Assembly: GCA_934168365.1 (NCBI GenBank)
Contig: CAKPNJ010000011.1
Span: forward strand, 1-37,568
From: an uncultured Clostridia bacterium
GTDB lineage: Bacteria; Bacillota; Clostridia; TANB77; CAG-508
Length of the DNA stretch: 37,568 nt
Direction of reading: 5' to 3'
The notes beneath the pieces are model-generated. The model did no database searches. It saw only the letters and a program-made list of their open reading frames with translations, and was not told the origin of the DNA. Of the stretch, positions 22,727 through 31,396 are shown piece after piece. Position numbers and translations under genes: made by a program. Position 1 is the first letter of the stretch; every line of letters begins with the position of its first letter.

Positions 22727-24550
22727 TTATACAGCTTCGTCGTCACAGTCTTGGAATTGTGAGTTGTATAGGTTAGCATAAAAGCCACCTTTTTCTAGTA
22801 AATCTTCATGTGTGCCTTGTTCTATAATGTCTCCTTCATTCATTACTAATATTAAGTCAGCATTTTTTATTGTAGATAATCTATGTGCTATTATAAAGCT
22901 TGTTCTACCTTTCATTAGGTTATCCATTGCTGCTTGTATTTGTTCTTCTGTCCTTGTATCTATTGAGCTTGTTGCTTCGTCCAATATTAGTATTTCTGGG
23001 TTTGTTAATATAACTCTTGCTATTGTTAATAATTGTTTTTGTCCTTGTGATATATTATTTGATTCCTCATCAATTACCATATCATAACCCTTTGGTAATG
23101 TTTGTATAAAGTGATGAACATGTGCCGCTTTCGCTGCTTCTATTACTTCTTCGTCTGTCGCATCTGGTTTTCCATATTTAATATTTTCTTTGATGGTTCC
23201 ACCAAATAGCCATGTATCTTGAAGCACCATTCCAAATACTTTTCTTAAATCTCCACGTTTAAATTCTTGTATATTATGTCCATCAACTAATATTGCACCT
23301 TTATTTACATCATAAAATCTCATTAAAAGTTTTACTATTGTGGTTTTACCAGCACCAGTTGGACCAACAATTGCAATTTTTTGTCCATCCTTTACATTTT
23401 CATTAAAGTCATGTATTATAACTTTATCTTCGTTATATCCAAATTGTACATGGTCAAATCTTACATTGCCTTTTATGCCTTCTGTTGATATAGCATTTTC
23501 TAGGTCTTTTTCTTCTTCTGGTTCTTCTAAGAATTCTAGTATTCTTTCAGATGCTGCTGCCATTGCTTGTAACATACTTGAAATTTCTGCAATTTCATTT
23601 ATTGGTCTTGTGAATTGTTTGTCATATTGAATAAATGATTGTATATTACCTACTGTAATTTTTCCTTGTACCGCTAAATATCCACCTAAAACCGCTATTC
23701 CTACATAACCAACATTTCCTGCAAACTGCATAATTGGATACATTAATCCTGACATAAAGTGTGATTTCCAACCTGAAGTGTATAGCTCATCATTTAATTT
23801 TGCAAAAGCTTCTGCTTCTTCATTTTCTCTATTAAATACTTTTACTATTGTATGTCCACCATATATTTCTTCTACTTGGCCATTTATATGTCCTAAATAG
23901 TCTTGTTGTTGTTTGAAGTATTTTTGTGATTTTTTTACTATAAATTTTACTAATATTACTGCAACTGGTATTATTGCAAGTGATACCAATGTCATACTAA
24001 CACTTATTGTTAACATCATAATCAATATACCTATAAGTGTGCATACTGCTGTAATTATTGATGTAATGCTTTGGTTCATATTTTGTGAAAATGTATCTAT
24101 ATCGTTTGTAATAACTGATAGCACTTCACCATTTGTTTTTTTGTCAAAATATTTCATTGGCAAATGATTTATTTTTTGTGCTACTTCATTTCTTAGTCTA
24201 TATGTTAATTTTTGTGATACATTTGTCATTACAAAACTTTGTATTGCTGTAAATATCATACTTATAACATATAGTACAACTAATGTAAGCAAAATACTTG
24301 CTATTTTTGCAAAGTCAATTCCACCTGTACCTGACATTTTATTTACTAATCCATTAAATATTTCTGTTGTTGCATTTCCAGAAATTTTTGGGCCTACTAT
24401 TGTAAATACTGTACTTCCTATTGCAAATATTAGCACTATTAGTAATTGCCATTTATAGTCAAGTAAATATTTTTTGAATATTTTCTTTGCAGTACCTTTG
24501 AAGTCTTTTGCCTTTTCTATTTGCTTATTTGACTTTTTATTTCCTTTCAT
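22727..24550 (-). CDS. Heterodimeric ABC exporter subunit, ATPase-permease fusion (second gene)
   Basis: 607 residues: a basic N-terminal tail, six-helix ABC type-I exporter membrane domain (about 30-330), then the ATPase domain. Walker A is GPTGAGKTT, the Q-loop is VLQDTWLF, the signature is the variant NISQGQKQ, Walker B is ILILDEATSSID with the catalytic Glu, and the H-loop is IIAHRLSTI. It has the catalytic Glu and switch His but a degenerate signature, which complements its partner gene. Such pairs (BmrC/BmrD, TM287/288 type) export drugs or lipids. AAAGGAA precedes the ATG; the gap from the partner is 13 bp. Confidence 0.93.
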   Translation of the reverse strand: MKGNKKSNKQIEKAKDFKGTAKKIFKKYLLDYKWQLLIVLIFAIGSTVFTIVGPKISGNATTEIFNGLVNKMSGTGGIDFAKIASILLTLVVLYVISMIFTAIQSFVMTNVSQKLTYRLRNEVAQKINHLPMKYFDKKTNGEVLSVITNDIDTFSQNMNQSITSIITAVCTLIGILIMMLTISVSMTLVSLAIIPVAVILVKFIVKKSQKYFKQQQDYLGHINGQVEEIYGGHTIVKVFNRENEEAEAFAKLNDELYTSGWKSHFMSGLMYPIMQFAGNVGYVGIAVLGGYLAVQGKITVGNIQSFIQYDKQFTRPINEIAEISSMLQAMAAASERILEFLEEPEEEKDLENAISTEGIKGNVRFDHVQFGYNEDKVIIHDFNENVKDGQKIAIVGPTGAGKTTIVKLLMRFYDVNKGAILVDGHNIQEFKRGDLRKVFGMVLQDTWLFGGTIKENIKYGKPDATDEEVIEAAKAAHVHHFIQTLPKGYDMVIDEESNNISQGQKQLLTIARVILTNPEILILDEATSSIDTRTEEQIQAAMDNLMKGRTSFIIAHRLSTIKNADLILVMNEGDIIEQGTHEDLLEKGGFYANLYNSQFQDCDDEAV

Positions 24551-24563
24551 TTCTTATTCCTTT

Positions 24564-26318
24564 CTATTCTAACTCTTCTGCTGAAAGTTGTGATAATGCA
24601 ATTTGTTTATACACTTCACAATTTTGCATAAGTTCTTTATGAGTTCCTTTTCCTGCAATTTTTCCGTCGTCTAGCACAATTATTTGGTCTGCATTTAAAA
24701 CTGTATTTATTCTTTGTGCAACTATAATTACTGTTTTATTTTGTGTTTTTTCTGCTAACGCTTCTCTTAATTTTGCATCAGTTTTATAGTCTAGTGCTGA
24801 AAAACTATCGTCAAATACAAATATTTCTGGTTCTTTTGCAATCGCTCTTGCAATAGATAAACGTTGTTTTTGTCCCCCAGATACATTGCTTCCACCTTGC
24901 GCAATTTCAGATTCATATTTATCATTTTTAGTGTCAATAAACTCTGTTGCTTGTGCTATTTCTGCTGCTAATTTCATTTGGTCGTCTGACATATTTTCAT
25001 TACTGTATTTTATATTACTTTCTATTGTACCAGAGAATAGCACTCCTTTTTGTGGCACAAATCCTATTACACTTCTTAATTCCTTTTGAGTAACATCTTT
25101 AATGTTTACTCCATCAATTAGTATCTCGCCTTTTGTGACATCATAAAAACGAGGAATTAAATTTACTACTGTAGATTTACCACTTCCCGTACTACCTATA
25201 ATTGCTGTGGTTTTCCCTGGTTCAGCTGTAAAACTTATATCACATAATAAAGGTTCATCTGCATCAGGGTATTGGAAAGTAACATTTTTAAATTCTACTA
25301 TTCCTTTTTTGCTTTCATCAAAATGTTTTGGATTTTCTGGGTCTTTTATACTATTTTCTTTTTCTAACACCTCATTTATACGTTTTGCAGATACACTTGC
25401 TCTTGGAAGCATAATTGAAAGCATAGATATCATTAAGAATGCCATTACAATTTGCATTGTGTATTGTATAAATGCCATAATATCTCCAACTTGAATTGCA
25501 TTTATATCTACATTTTTTGCTCCTACCCAAATTATTAGTAAAGATACTAAGTTCATTACAAGCATTAAAAATGGCATCATTAGGTTCATTGCATTATTTA
25601 CAAACATAAAGTTTCTCATTAGGTTTTTATTTGCTTTTTCAAATCTCGCTTCTTCTTTTTTCTCTGTATTAAAAGCTCTAATTACTGGTATACCTGTAAG
25701 CATTTCTCTTGATACTAAGTTTAATTTATCAACTAGTTCCTGCATCTTTTTGAATTTTGGCATTGCTACAACAAATAGTAATAATACAATTAGTAATACT
25801 GCACCAAGTGCCACTCCTATTATCCAAGCCATTGGATTTTGCTTTAAAGCTATAACTTTAAATAGTCCGCCTATACCAATTATAGGGGCGTAAACAATTA
25901 CCCTAAACATCATTGATACTACATTTTGTATTTGTTGAATATCGTTTGTACTACGAGTTATTAAAGATGCTGTTGAAAATTCTTTAAATTCGCTAATTGA
26001 AAATCCTAATATTTTTTTGAATATCTTTTCTCTTAAAGCTTTTCCAAGTTTAGCTCCAACACGAGATGATAAAAACATTACTGTAATCCCACATACCATG
26101 CTAATTGCTGCTACAGCTAACATTTTTAGTCCTTCTATCCATATATATTGGCTTTGGTAGTTATTTGGATCAACTATTGCTTCTGTTATTCCATTGTTTA
26201 CAATTCTTGTTATGTAATCAGGTAGTGCTAAGTCTGCATATGCCTGAATTGCAAGTAATATGATAATTATAACTACTGCTAGCCATGACTGTTTTAAGTT
26301 TTTTAATATTTTATGCAT
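24564..26318 (-). CDS. Heterodimeric ABC exporter subunit, ATPase-permease fusion (first gene)
   Basis: 584 residues with an N-terminal membrane domain (six helices, about 15-310) and a C-terminal ATPase. Walker A GSTGSGKST and the signature NVSGGQKQ are canonical. Walker B ends FVFDDSFSALD, with Asp in place of the catalytic Glu, and the H-loop is VAQRINTV, with Gln in place of the switch His. This subunit therefore supplies the degenerate half of one ATP site, as in TM287/288-type heterodimers. It is the first gene of the operon, driven from 26356-26384. Confidence 0.93.
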   Translation of the reverse strand: MHKILKNLKQSWLAVVIIIILLAIQAYADLALPDYITRIVNNGITEAIVDPNNYQSQYIWIEGLKMLAVAAISMVCGITVMFLSSRVGAKLGKALREKIFKKILGFSISEFKEFSTASLITRSTNDIQQIQNVVSMMFRVIVYAPIIGIGGLFKVIALKQNPMAWIIGVALGAVLLIVLLLFVVAMPKFKKMQELVDKLNLVSREMLTGIPVIRAFNTEKKEEARFEKANKNLMRNFMFVNNAMNLMMPFLMLVMNLVSLLIIWVGAKNVDINAIQVGDIMAFIQYTMQIVMAFLMISMLSIMLPRASVSAKRINEVLEKENSIKDPENPKHFDESKKGIVEFKNVTFQYPDADEPLLCDISFTAEPGKTTAIIGSTGSGKSTVVNLIPRFYDVTKGEILIDGVNIKDVTQKELRSVIGFVPQKGVLFSGTIESNIKYSNENMSDDQMKLAAEIAQATEFIDTKNDKYESEIAQGGSNVSGGQKQRLSIARAIAKEPEIFVFDDSFSALDYKTDAKLREALAEKTQNKTVIIVAQRINTVLNADQIIVLDDGKIAGKGTHKELMQNCEVYKQIALSQLSAEELE

Positions 26319-26336
26319 TTAATTTTCTTCCTCTCT

Positions 26337-26379
26337 AAAAAGCATTATGCCCTATATTATACACGACATAATGCTTTTT
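26337..26379 (-). terminator. Terminator of the def-fmt end, enclosing the ABC operon promoter
   Basis: Arms AAAAAGCATTATG (26337-26349) and CATAATGCTTTTT (26367-26379) pair perfectly. The 17-base loop contains the -10 box of the ABC operon promoter. On the minus strand the first arm starts 30 bases after the fmt stop. The U tract is only five Ts, so it may act as terminator, operator or both. Confidence 0.6.
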
Positions 26380-26384
26380 GTTAA
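26356..26384 (-). promoter_or_regulatory. Promoter of the ABC exporter operon, inside a dyad
   Basis: Minus strand: -35 TTAACA (26379-26384), 17-nt spacer, -10 TATAAT (26356-26361). The GCATTATG / CATAATGC dyad flanks the -10 box, one arm in the spacer and one just past the start site, which is where a repressor would bind. Confidence 0.65.
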
Positions 26385-26408
26385 CATTTTTCACATAAAT
26401 TTTACATT

Positions 26409-27395
26409 TTATTCTAATATGCTTCCTGCTTGGATGTTGTTTCCTCTTAGGAAGTCTGAGGTGCTCATTCTTTTTGCATTTTCTGCTTGTATTTCTAGTA
26501 TTTGTAGTATTCCTTGTTTTGCTTTGATAAATAGCCCTTGTTTTGGATTTGTAAATAATATTGTTCCCGCTTCTAATTCGTTTAGTTTGTATTCATATTC
26601 TTTTAGTTCAGGAAATGTGGTTAATAGCTCTTGTTCAGACATTAGTTTTGCTTTCCAAAATTTTAGCTTTTTACCATCTAAAAATGTATATGCTCCCATT
26701 ATTGGGTTCAAGCCTCTAATTAGATTTTTAATTTGTTCTGCTGTTTGGTTTTGCCAGTCTATTTTTGCCATTTCTTTACTAAGCATTGGAGCCATTGTAA
26801 AATCTTCTCCTTGTTTTTCTCTTGGCGCTTTTCCTTGTTCTATTAAATCAAGTGTTTTTACTAATAGTTCTCCTCCAATTTTTGTTAGTTTATCCCAAAG
26901 TTCTCCTGTTGTTTCATCTTCTCCTATTTCTACTTCTTGTTTTAAAATCATATCTCCTGTGTCCATTCCTGCATCCATATACATTGTGGTAATTCCTGTT
27001 GTTTTATCTCCATTTAAAACTGCCCATTGTATTGGAGCTGCTCCTCTGTATTTAGGTAATAATGAACCATGTACATTTATGCAACCTAGTTTTGGAATGT
27101 CTAATAATTCTTGTGGTAATATTTTTCCATATGCTACAACACATATTACATCTGGCTTTAAAGCTTTCATTTTTTCTATAAACTCTGTGTTGTTTCTTAC
27201 TTTTTCAGGTTGATATATTTCCAAACCATTTTCTAAGGCATATTGTTTTACTGGTGATGCTATCATTTTCATTCCTCTGCCTTGAGGTTTGTCAGGATTT
27301 GTTACAACTGCTAATATGTTATGTTTTGCTTCTACTAAGCATTTAAGGCTTTCTTTTGCAAAATCTGGTGTTCCCATAAATATAATATTAAGCAT
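26409..27395 (-). CDS. fmt: Methionyl-tRNA formyltransferase
   Basis: Formylates Met-tRNA-fMet using 10-formyl-THF. MLNIIFMGTPDFA opens the N-terminal Rossmann domain. The catalytic region is seen as VVAYGKILPQELLDIPKLGCINVHGSLLPKYRGAAPIQWA (about residues 93-132), containing the Asn-His-Ser core, and GDMILKQEVEI. The C-terminal OB-like domain follows. 328 residues is slightly long but normal. AGGGGGG precedes the ATG. It is 12 bp after def, the classic def-fmt pair. Confidence 0.97.
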   Translation of the reverse strand: MLNIIFMGTPDFAKESLKCLVEAKHNILAVVTNPDKPQGRGMKMIASPVKQYALENGLEIYQPEKVRNNTEFIEKMKALKPDVICVVAYGKILPQELLDIPKLGCINVHGSLLPKYRGAAPIQWAVLNGDKTTGITTMYMDAGMDTGDMILKQEVEIGEDETTGELWDKLTKIGGELLVKTLDLIEQGKAPREKQGEDFTMAPMLSKEMAKIDWQNQTAEQIKNLIRGLNPIMGAYTFLDGKKLKFWKAKLMSEQELLTTFPELKEYEYKLNELEAGTILFTNPKQGLFIKAKQGILQILEIQAENAKRMSTSDFLRGNNIQAGSILE

Positions 27396-27407
27396 TTACA
27401 TTCCCCC

Positions 27408-27896
27408 CTATTTTTGTTCTTCTGGTGTTGAATATTCTAGTGTGCCTGGAATAACTTTGTCTATAAATAGTATTCCTTCTAAGTGGTCTATTTCGTGAGC
27501 TATTGCTTGTGCTAACAAGCCTTCTCCTTCTATTTTTATTTTCTCTCCATTTTCGTTTAAGGCTTCCATTACTACTTTTTCTGGTCTTATTACTTTACCA
27601 AACTGATTTGGAAAACTTAGGCAACCTTCTTCTACTTCTTGTGTTCCTTTTTCTTTTACTATTTTAGGATTTACTAATTTAATTGGTCCTTTTTCGTCAT
27701 ACAAATCAATTACTACTAATTTTTTTAATATTCCTATTTGTGGAGCTGCTAAGCCTACTCCGTCATATTTGTGCATAGTTTCAACCATGTCATCTAATAT
27801 TTCTCTTATTTTATCATCAACTATTTCTACTTCTCTTGATTTTTTTCTTAGTATTTCGTCTGTTGTTTGTCTTATTATTCTTATTGCCAAAGTCAT
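27408..27896 (-). CDS. def: Peptide deformylase
   Basis: Metalloenzyme that removes the formyl group from new proteins. All three motifs are intact: GVGLAAPQIG (about 46-55), EGCLSFP (about 91-97, metal Cys) and the HExxH form HEIDHLEG (about 134-141). 162 residues is normal. Gly-rich GGGGGG lies only three to four bases before the ATG, an unusually tight spacing. The upstream 169-bp gap to priA is mostly hairpin element B. Confidence 0.97.
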   Translation of the reverse strand: MTLAIRIIRQTTDEILRKKSREVEIVDDKIREILDDMVETMHKYDGVGLAAPQIGILKKLVVIDLYDEKGPIKLVNPKIVKEKGTQEVEEGCLSFPNQFGKVIRPEKVVMEALNENGEKIKIEGEGLLAQAIAHEIDHLEGILFIDKVIPGTLEYSTPEEQK

Positions 27897-27939
27897 TTCC
27901 CCCCATATTCTAATTTTATCTCTCCTATTTAGTTCAAAT

Positions 27940-28069
27940 GTAAATTTTTAAAAGAATTAGTATATTGCGCGGAAAAGTGTATTAAAAAGGCAAGGGCGCA
28001 TACGCTTGTATGTAACCGCGTTTTTAATGCACTTTGACAAAGCAAGATGCTGATTATTTTAAAAATTAC
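27940..28069. repeat. Long hairpin element, copy B (between priA and def)
   Basis: A ~130-bp imperfect palindrome of the same family as 12732-12858. The outer arms (near GTAAATTTTTAAAA / TTTTAAAAATTAC) lead to TTGC / GCAA, the conserved internal loop GCGGAA opposite TGACAAA, a stem AGTGTATTAAAAAGGC / GCGTTTTTAATGCACT, and the conserved head AAGGGCGCATACG..GTATGTAACCGC. Stem sequences differ from copy A but keep pairing. The right arm covers the priA stop codon (28066-28068). Confidence 0.75.
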
Positions 28070-30318
28070 AGCCAATTGTTAGGATTCAAATCAATACTTA
28101 ATCTAACGCTTCCACTTTTTCCTTCTTTGGTTTGTCCATATTCATTTAACATATCATTTATCAAATTGATTGTTTCGTCACCAAATTTACATTTAATAAT
28201 TATACGAAAACGATATTTGTTTTTTATTTTGTCTACTGGTGCTGGCATTCCTTTATATAACATTATTCCTAAATTCTCGGTAATTACTCTGTTTTTTAGG
28301 TATTTGTGTAATTGCTCTGTTATTTTAAATGCTGACATTTTGTTTTCTGAACTAACACCAACTACTATTATATCGCAAAATGGTGGATATTTCAATTGTT
28401 TTCTCAACATAATCTCTGTATCATAAAACAATTGATAATCTTGTTTTTTAGCACATTCTATACTAAAGTTGTCAGGATTATATGTTTGTATTATTACTTT
28501 GCCTTGTGTTTCTTCTCTCCCTGCTCTACCTGCCACCTGTGTTAGTATTTGGAAGGTTCTTTCTGTTGCTCTAAAGTCGTCTATGTTTAAACTACTATCT
28601 GCTGCAATAACTCCTACTAAAGTAACATTTGGAAAGTGGTGTCCTTTTACTACCATTTGTGTTCCTATTAAAATGTCTATGTTTTCGTTCTTAAACTTGT
28701 TTAATATTTCCTCATGTGAATTCTTTTTAGTTACTGTGTCCACATCCATACGTATTGTTGTTGCTTCGGGAAATAGTAAGTTTATTTGTTCTTCTAATTT
28801 TTGTGTTCCTGCCCCAAAATATCTAATGTTTTTGCCATGACATTCTGGACATTCTTTTACAACCTCTTCTTCATATCCGCAATAATGGCATTTTAGCTTT
28901 TTGTTACTTGCATGATATGTTAATGTAATATCACAATTTTTGCATTTTATAGTATGTCCACAATCTCTACACATTACAAAGGTTGAAAATCCTCTGCGGT
29001 TTAAAAATAGTATTGTTTGTTTATGGTTTTGCAAGTTTTCTTTTATTGCTTGGTGTAGTTTTCCACTAATCATAGATTTGTTGCCCTGTTCTAGTTCATG
29101 CCTCAAGTCTATTACCTCTACCTCTGGAAGTTTTGCATTATTAGCTCTTTTAGTTAATTTTAGTAGTTCTATTTCTCCGGTTTGCGTTTTATAATATGTA
29201 TCTAAATCAGGTGTAGCGCTTCCTTCTACTAAACATATACTATTTTCTTTTGCTAAATATCTAGCAATTTCTCTAGTATGATATTTGGGCGTAGTTTCTG
29301 ATTTATATGATTGGTCATGCTCTTCGTCTATAATAATTAAACCTAAATCTTGCATTGGAGCAAATATTGCAGAACGTGCTCCTATTACGATTTTAGCCTC
29401 TCCTCTTTTTATTTTGTTCCATTGATCATATCTTTCACCTACTGATAGTTTACTATGTAATACTGCAATGTTTTCTTCTCCAAAACGTGCTATAAATCTA
29501 TCTACGGTTTGTGGTGTTAATGATATTTCTGGAACTAACATCAAGCTTGATTTTTCCAAGTTTAGCACCTTGTCTATTAGTTGCAAATATATTTCTGTTT
29601 TTCCTGAACCAGTTACTCCAAATAGTAAAAATTCAGAGTTAAACTGATCATCTATTGCATCTGCTACCGCATTATATGCTTTACTCTGTTCGTCATTTAG
29701 TGAAAGTGGCTTGTCTCTATTTATTGCTTTATGTAAAAATGGATTTCTTTCTACCTGCTTTTCCACTATCTCTATATATCCATTTTTTTGTAATGTGTTT
29801 AGTACAGCTTTGCTCACATCTGCAAATGTTTCTAAATCTGATATTATTACTCCTTCATTTTCTATTAAAAATTCCAATGCTCTTATTTGTTTATCTGATT
29901 TAATAGTTCTGCTCGCTATTTCTTGTTGTATTTGTTCTGCATCCTTTTTTAAATATACAAAGTTTGCATTTTTTTCTTTTACTCTATTTTCTACTACTTT
30001 TGCAGTAGTTCCCGGTGGCAACATTAGTTTTATACAATCTGATATATTACAAAAATATCTTTTAGCCATCCAATTTGCAAGTTTTATACTTTTTTCGTCT
30101 AAATAGTTGCCATTTACATCACTAATTTCTTTTACTTTATATTCAGAAGTTTCTTTAATATTAACCACAAAGCCTTCATCTAATTCTTTTCTATTTGAAA
30201 AAGGCACAAGAACTCTAGCACCTAATTTTATTTTAGGTGCTAATTCGTCTGGTATTTTATAATCAAATACTTTATTTAATTGCTTTGCATTACTATTTAA
30301 TATTACTTCTGCTATCAT
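28066..30318 (-). CDS. priA: Primosomal protein N' (PriA helicase)
   Basis: 3'-5' DNA helicase that restarts stalled replication forks. The N-terminal DNA-binding domain begins MIAEVILNSNAKQLNKVFDY. Helicase motifs include LLFGVTGSGKTEIYLQ (Walker A), IIDEEHDQSYK (DEEH box), LVEGSATPDLDTY and VAGRAGREETQGKVIIQT. A paired zinc module sits between them, with CRDCGHTIKCKNC and CHYCGYEEEVVKECPEC. I take the ATG at 30318 rather than a TTG at 30339, because it gives the family N terminus; the ribosome site (AAGAGTG) is weak. From the ATG it is 750 residues. It lies 32 bp after gmk. Confidence 0.96.
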   Translation of the reverse strand: MIAEVILNSNAKQLNKVFDYKIPDELAPKIKLGARVLVPFSNRKELDEGFVVNIKETSEYKVKEISDVNGNYLDEKSIKLANWMAKRYFCNISDCIKLMLPPGTTAKVVENRVKEKNANFVYLKKDAEQIQQEIASRTIKSDKQIRALEFLIENEGVIISDLETFADVSKAVLNTLQKNGYIEIVEKQVERNPFLHKAINRDKPLSLNDEQSKAYNAVADAIDDQFNSEFLLFGVTGSGKTEIYLQLIDKVLNLEKSSLMLVPEISLTPQTVDRFIARFGEENIAVLHSKLSVGERYDQWNKIKRGEAKIVIGARSAIFAPMQDLGLIIIDEEHDQSYKSETTPKYHTREIARYLAKENSICLVEGSATPDLDTYYKTQTGEIELLKLTKRANNAKLPEVEVIDLRHELEQGNKSMISGKLHQAIKENLQNHKQTILFLNRRGFSTFVMCRDCGHTIKCKNCDITLTYHASNKKLKCHYCGYEEEVVKECPECHGKNIRYFGAGTQKLEEQINLLFPEATTIRMDVDTVTKKNSHEEILNKFKNENIDILIGTQMVVKGHHFPNVTLVGVIAADSSLNIDDFRATERTFQILTQVAGRAGREETQGKVIIQTYNPDNFSIECAKKQDYQLFYDTEIMLRKQLKYPPFCDIIVVGVSSENKMSAFKITEQLHKYLKNRVITENLGIMLYKGMPAPVDKIKNKYRFRIIIKCKFGDETINLINDMLNEYGQTKEGKSGSVRLSIDLNPNNWL

Positions 30319-30350
30319 ATTCACTCTTTTTTTAGACAAAAAAGCAAAGT

Positions 30351-30926
30351 CTAAAACTCTGCTTCTGTCATATTGTATTCACTTTTTATTATTTCCATTA
30401 TGATATTAACTGTTTTTTCTAGGTTGTTATTTTTTATTACGTAATCATATATTCCTATTTTAGATTCTTCATATTGTAAACGGTTTAAGCGTAACTCAAT
30501 GTCTTTTGGGCTTGGCTTATCTATTCTGCTTTCCAAACGTCTTCTTAGTTCTTCTTTTGGAACTTTTAAGAATATAGTTACAATTTTAGTGTCATTACCT
30601 AATAATTTTACTAAATTTTCAACACCATTTACTTCAATGTCTTTTACTATAATTTTACCATTTTGCATCTTTTCATTTAATAATTTTCTTGAGGTTCCAT
30701 AGTAATGATTATGATGAGCTGAGTATTCATATAATTCTCCTCTAGCTATCATTGCCTCAAATTCCTCTGTTGATACAAAATTATATGTTTTGCCTGGTAT
30801 ATCATTTTCTCTAGGAGCTCTATCTGTAAAAGATGGAAGTGATTCAACATTATCCATTCTTTCTATTAGCTCTTTTTTTATGGTATCTTTACCAGCACCT
30901 GAAACTCCAGATAATAATACTAACAT
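30351..30926 (-). CDS. gmk: Guanylate kinase
   Basis: Phosphorylates GMP to GDP. The P-loop is SGVSGAGKDT (about residues 6-15), where Asp replaces the usual Ser before the last Thr. The GMP-binding region SFTDRAPRENDIPGKTYNFVS carries the conserved Thr-Arg-Pro-like element in the form TDRAPR. The lid and Arg-rich segment RRLESRIDKPSPKDIELRL follow. 191 residues is normal. The gene overlaps the end of rpoZ by seven bases. Confidence 0.93.
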   Translation of the reverse strand: MLVLLSGVSGAGKDTIKKELIERMDNVESLPSFTDRAPRENDIPGKTYNFVSTEEFEAMIARGELYEYSAHHNHYYGTSRKLLNEKMQNGKIIVKDIEVNGVENLVKLLGNDTKIVTIFLKVPKEELRRRLESRIDKPSPKDIELRLNRLQYEESKIGIYDYVIKNNNLEKTVNIIMEIIKSEYNMTEAEF

Positions 30927-31108
30927 GGTTTCACCTTACCTTCTGCTATTTCATCAGCAGCAAGTGATACTGGTGATGGTTCATCTTTCTTTGTTAAAGG
31001 TGTACTTCCAGCAGCTATTTGTCTAGCTCTTTTTGAAGTAACAGTTACTAATCTAAAACGATTATCTACCTTTTCTAATAATTCTAATACAGTTGGTTTT
31101 ACTAACAT
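30920..31108 (-). CDS. rpoZ: RNA polymerase omega subunit
   Basis: 62 residues. The conserved core LLEKVDNRFRLVTVTSKRAR and LTKKDEPSPVSLAADEIAEG match RpoZ, which stabilises the beta' subunit. AGAAGGGAAA precedes the ATG. Its last codons overlap the gmk start, so the two are translationally coupled. Confidence 0.93.
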   Translation of the reverse strand: MLVKPTVLELLEKVDNRFRLVTVTSKRARQIAAGSTPLTKKDEPSPVSLAADEIAEGKVKPC

Positions 31109-31123
31109 ATTTTTCCCTTCTTT

Positions 31124-31381
31124 CTATTCAGTTTCTACCTTATTTGTGTCGCCTTCAAATCTTCCGGCTACTGTTTCTGGTTGAACTGCTGATAATACAA
31201 CATGGTTTGAGTCCATTACTATTACAGCTCTTGTTCTTCTACCACATGTAGCATCAATTGCCCTTCCAGTATCTTTGGCATCTTGTACTAATCTTTTAAT
31301 TGGTGCAGATTCTGGGCTTACTATAGCTATTATTCTATCTGATGATACAATATTTCCAAAACCTATATTTATCAATTGCAT
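31124..31381 (-). CDS. remA: RemA-family regulator (DUF370)
   Basis: 85 residues. MQLINIGFGNIVSSDRIIAIVSPESAPIKRL and RAIDATCGRRTRAVIVMDS are diagnostic. In Bacillus RemA is a DNA-binding activator of biofilm matrix and osmoprotection genes; the yicC-remA-gmk order is conserved. AAAGGAGG precedes the ATG. Its targets here are unknown. Confidence 0.94.
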   Translation of the reverse strand: MQLINIGFGNIVSSDRIIAIVSPESAPIKRLVQDAKDTGRAIDATCGRRTRAVIVMDSNHVVLSAVQPETVAGRFEGDTNKVETE

Positions 31382-31396
31382 AAAAGTCCTCCTTTG

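Noticed and set aside
26347..27213. A 288-codon open frame on the plus strand
   Set aside because: It lies almost entirely antisense to fmt, has no ribosome site, and its Ser/Phe/Ile-rich product is typical of a shadow of an AT-rich gene.
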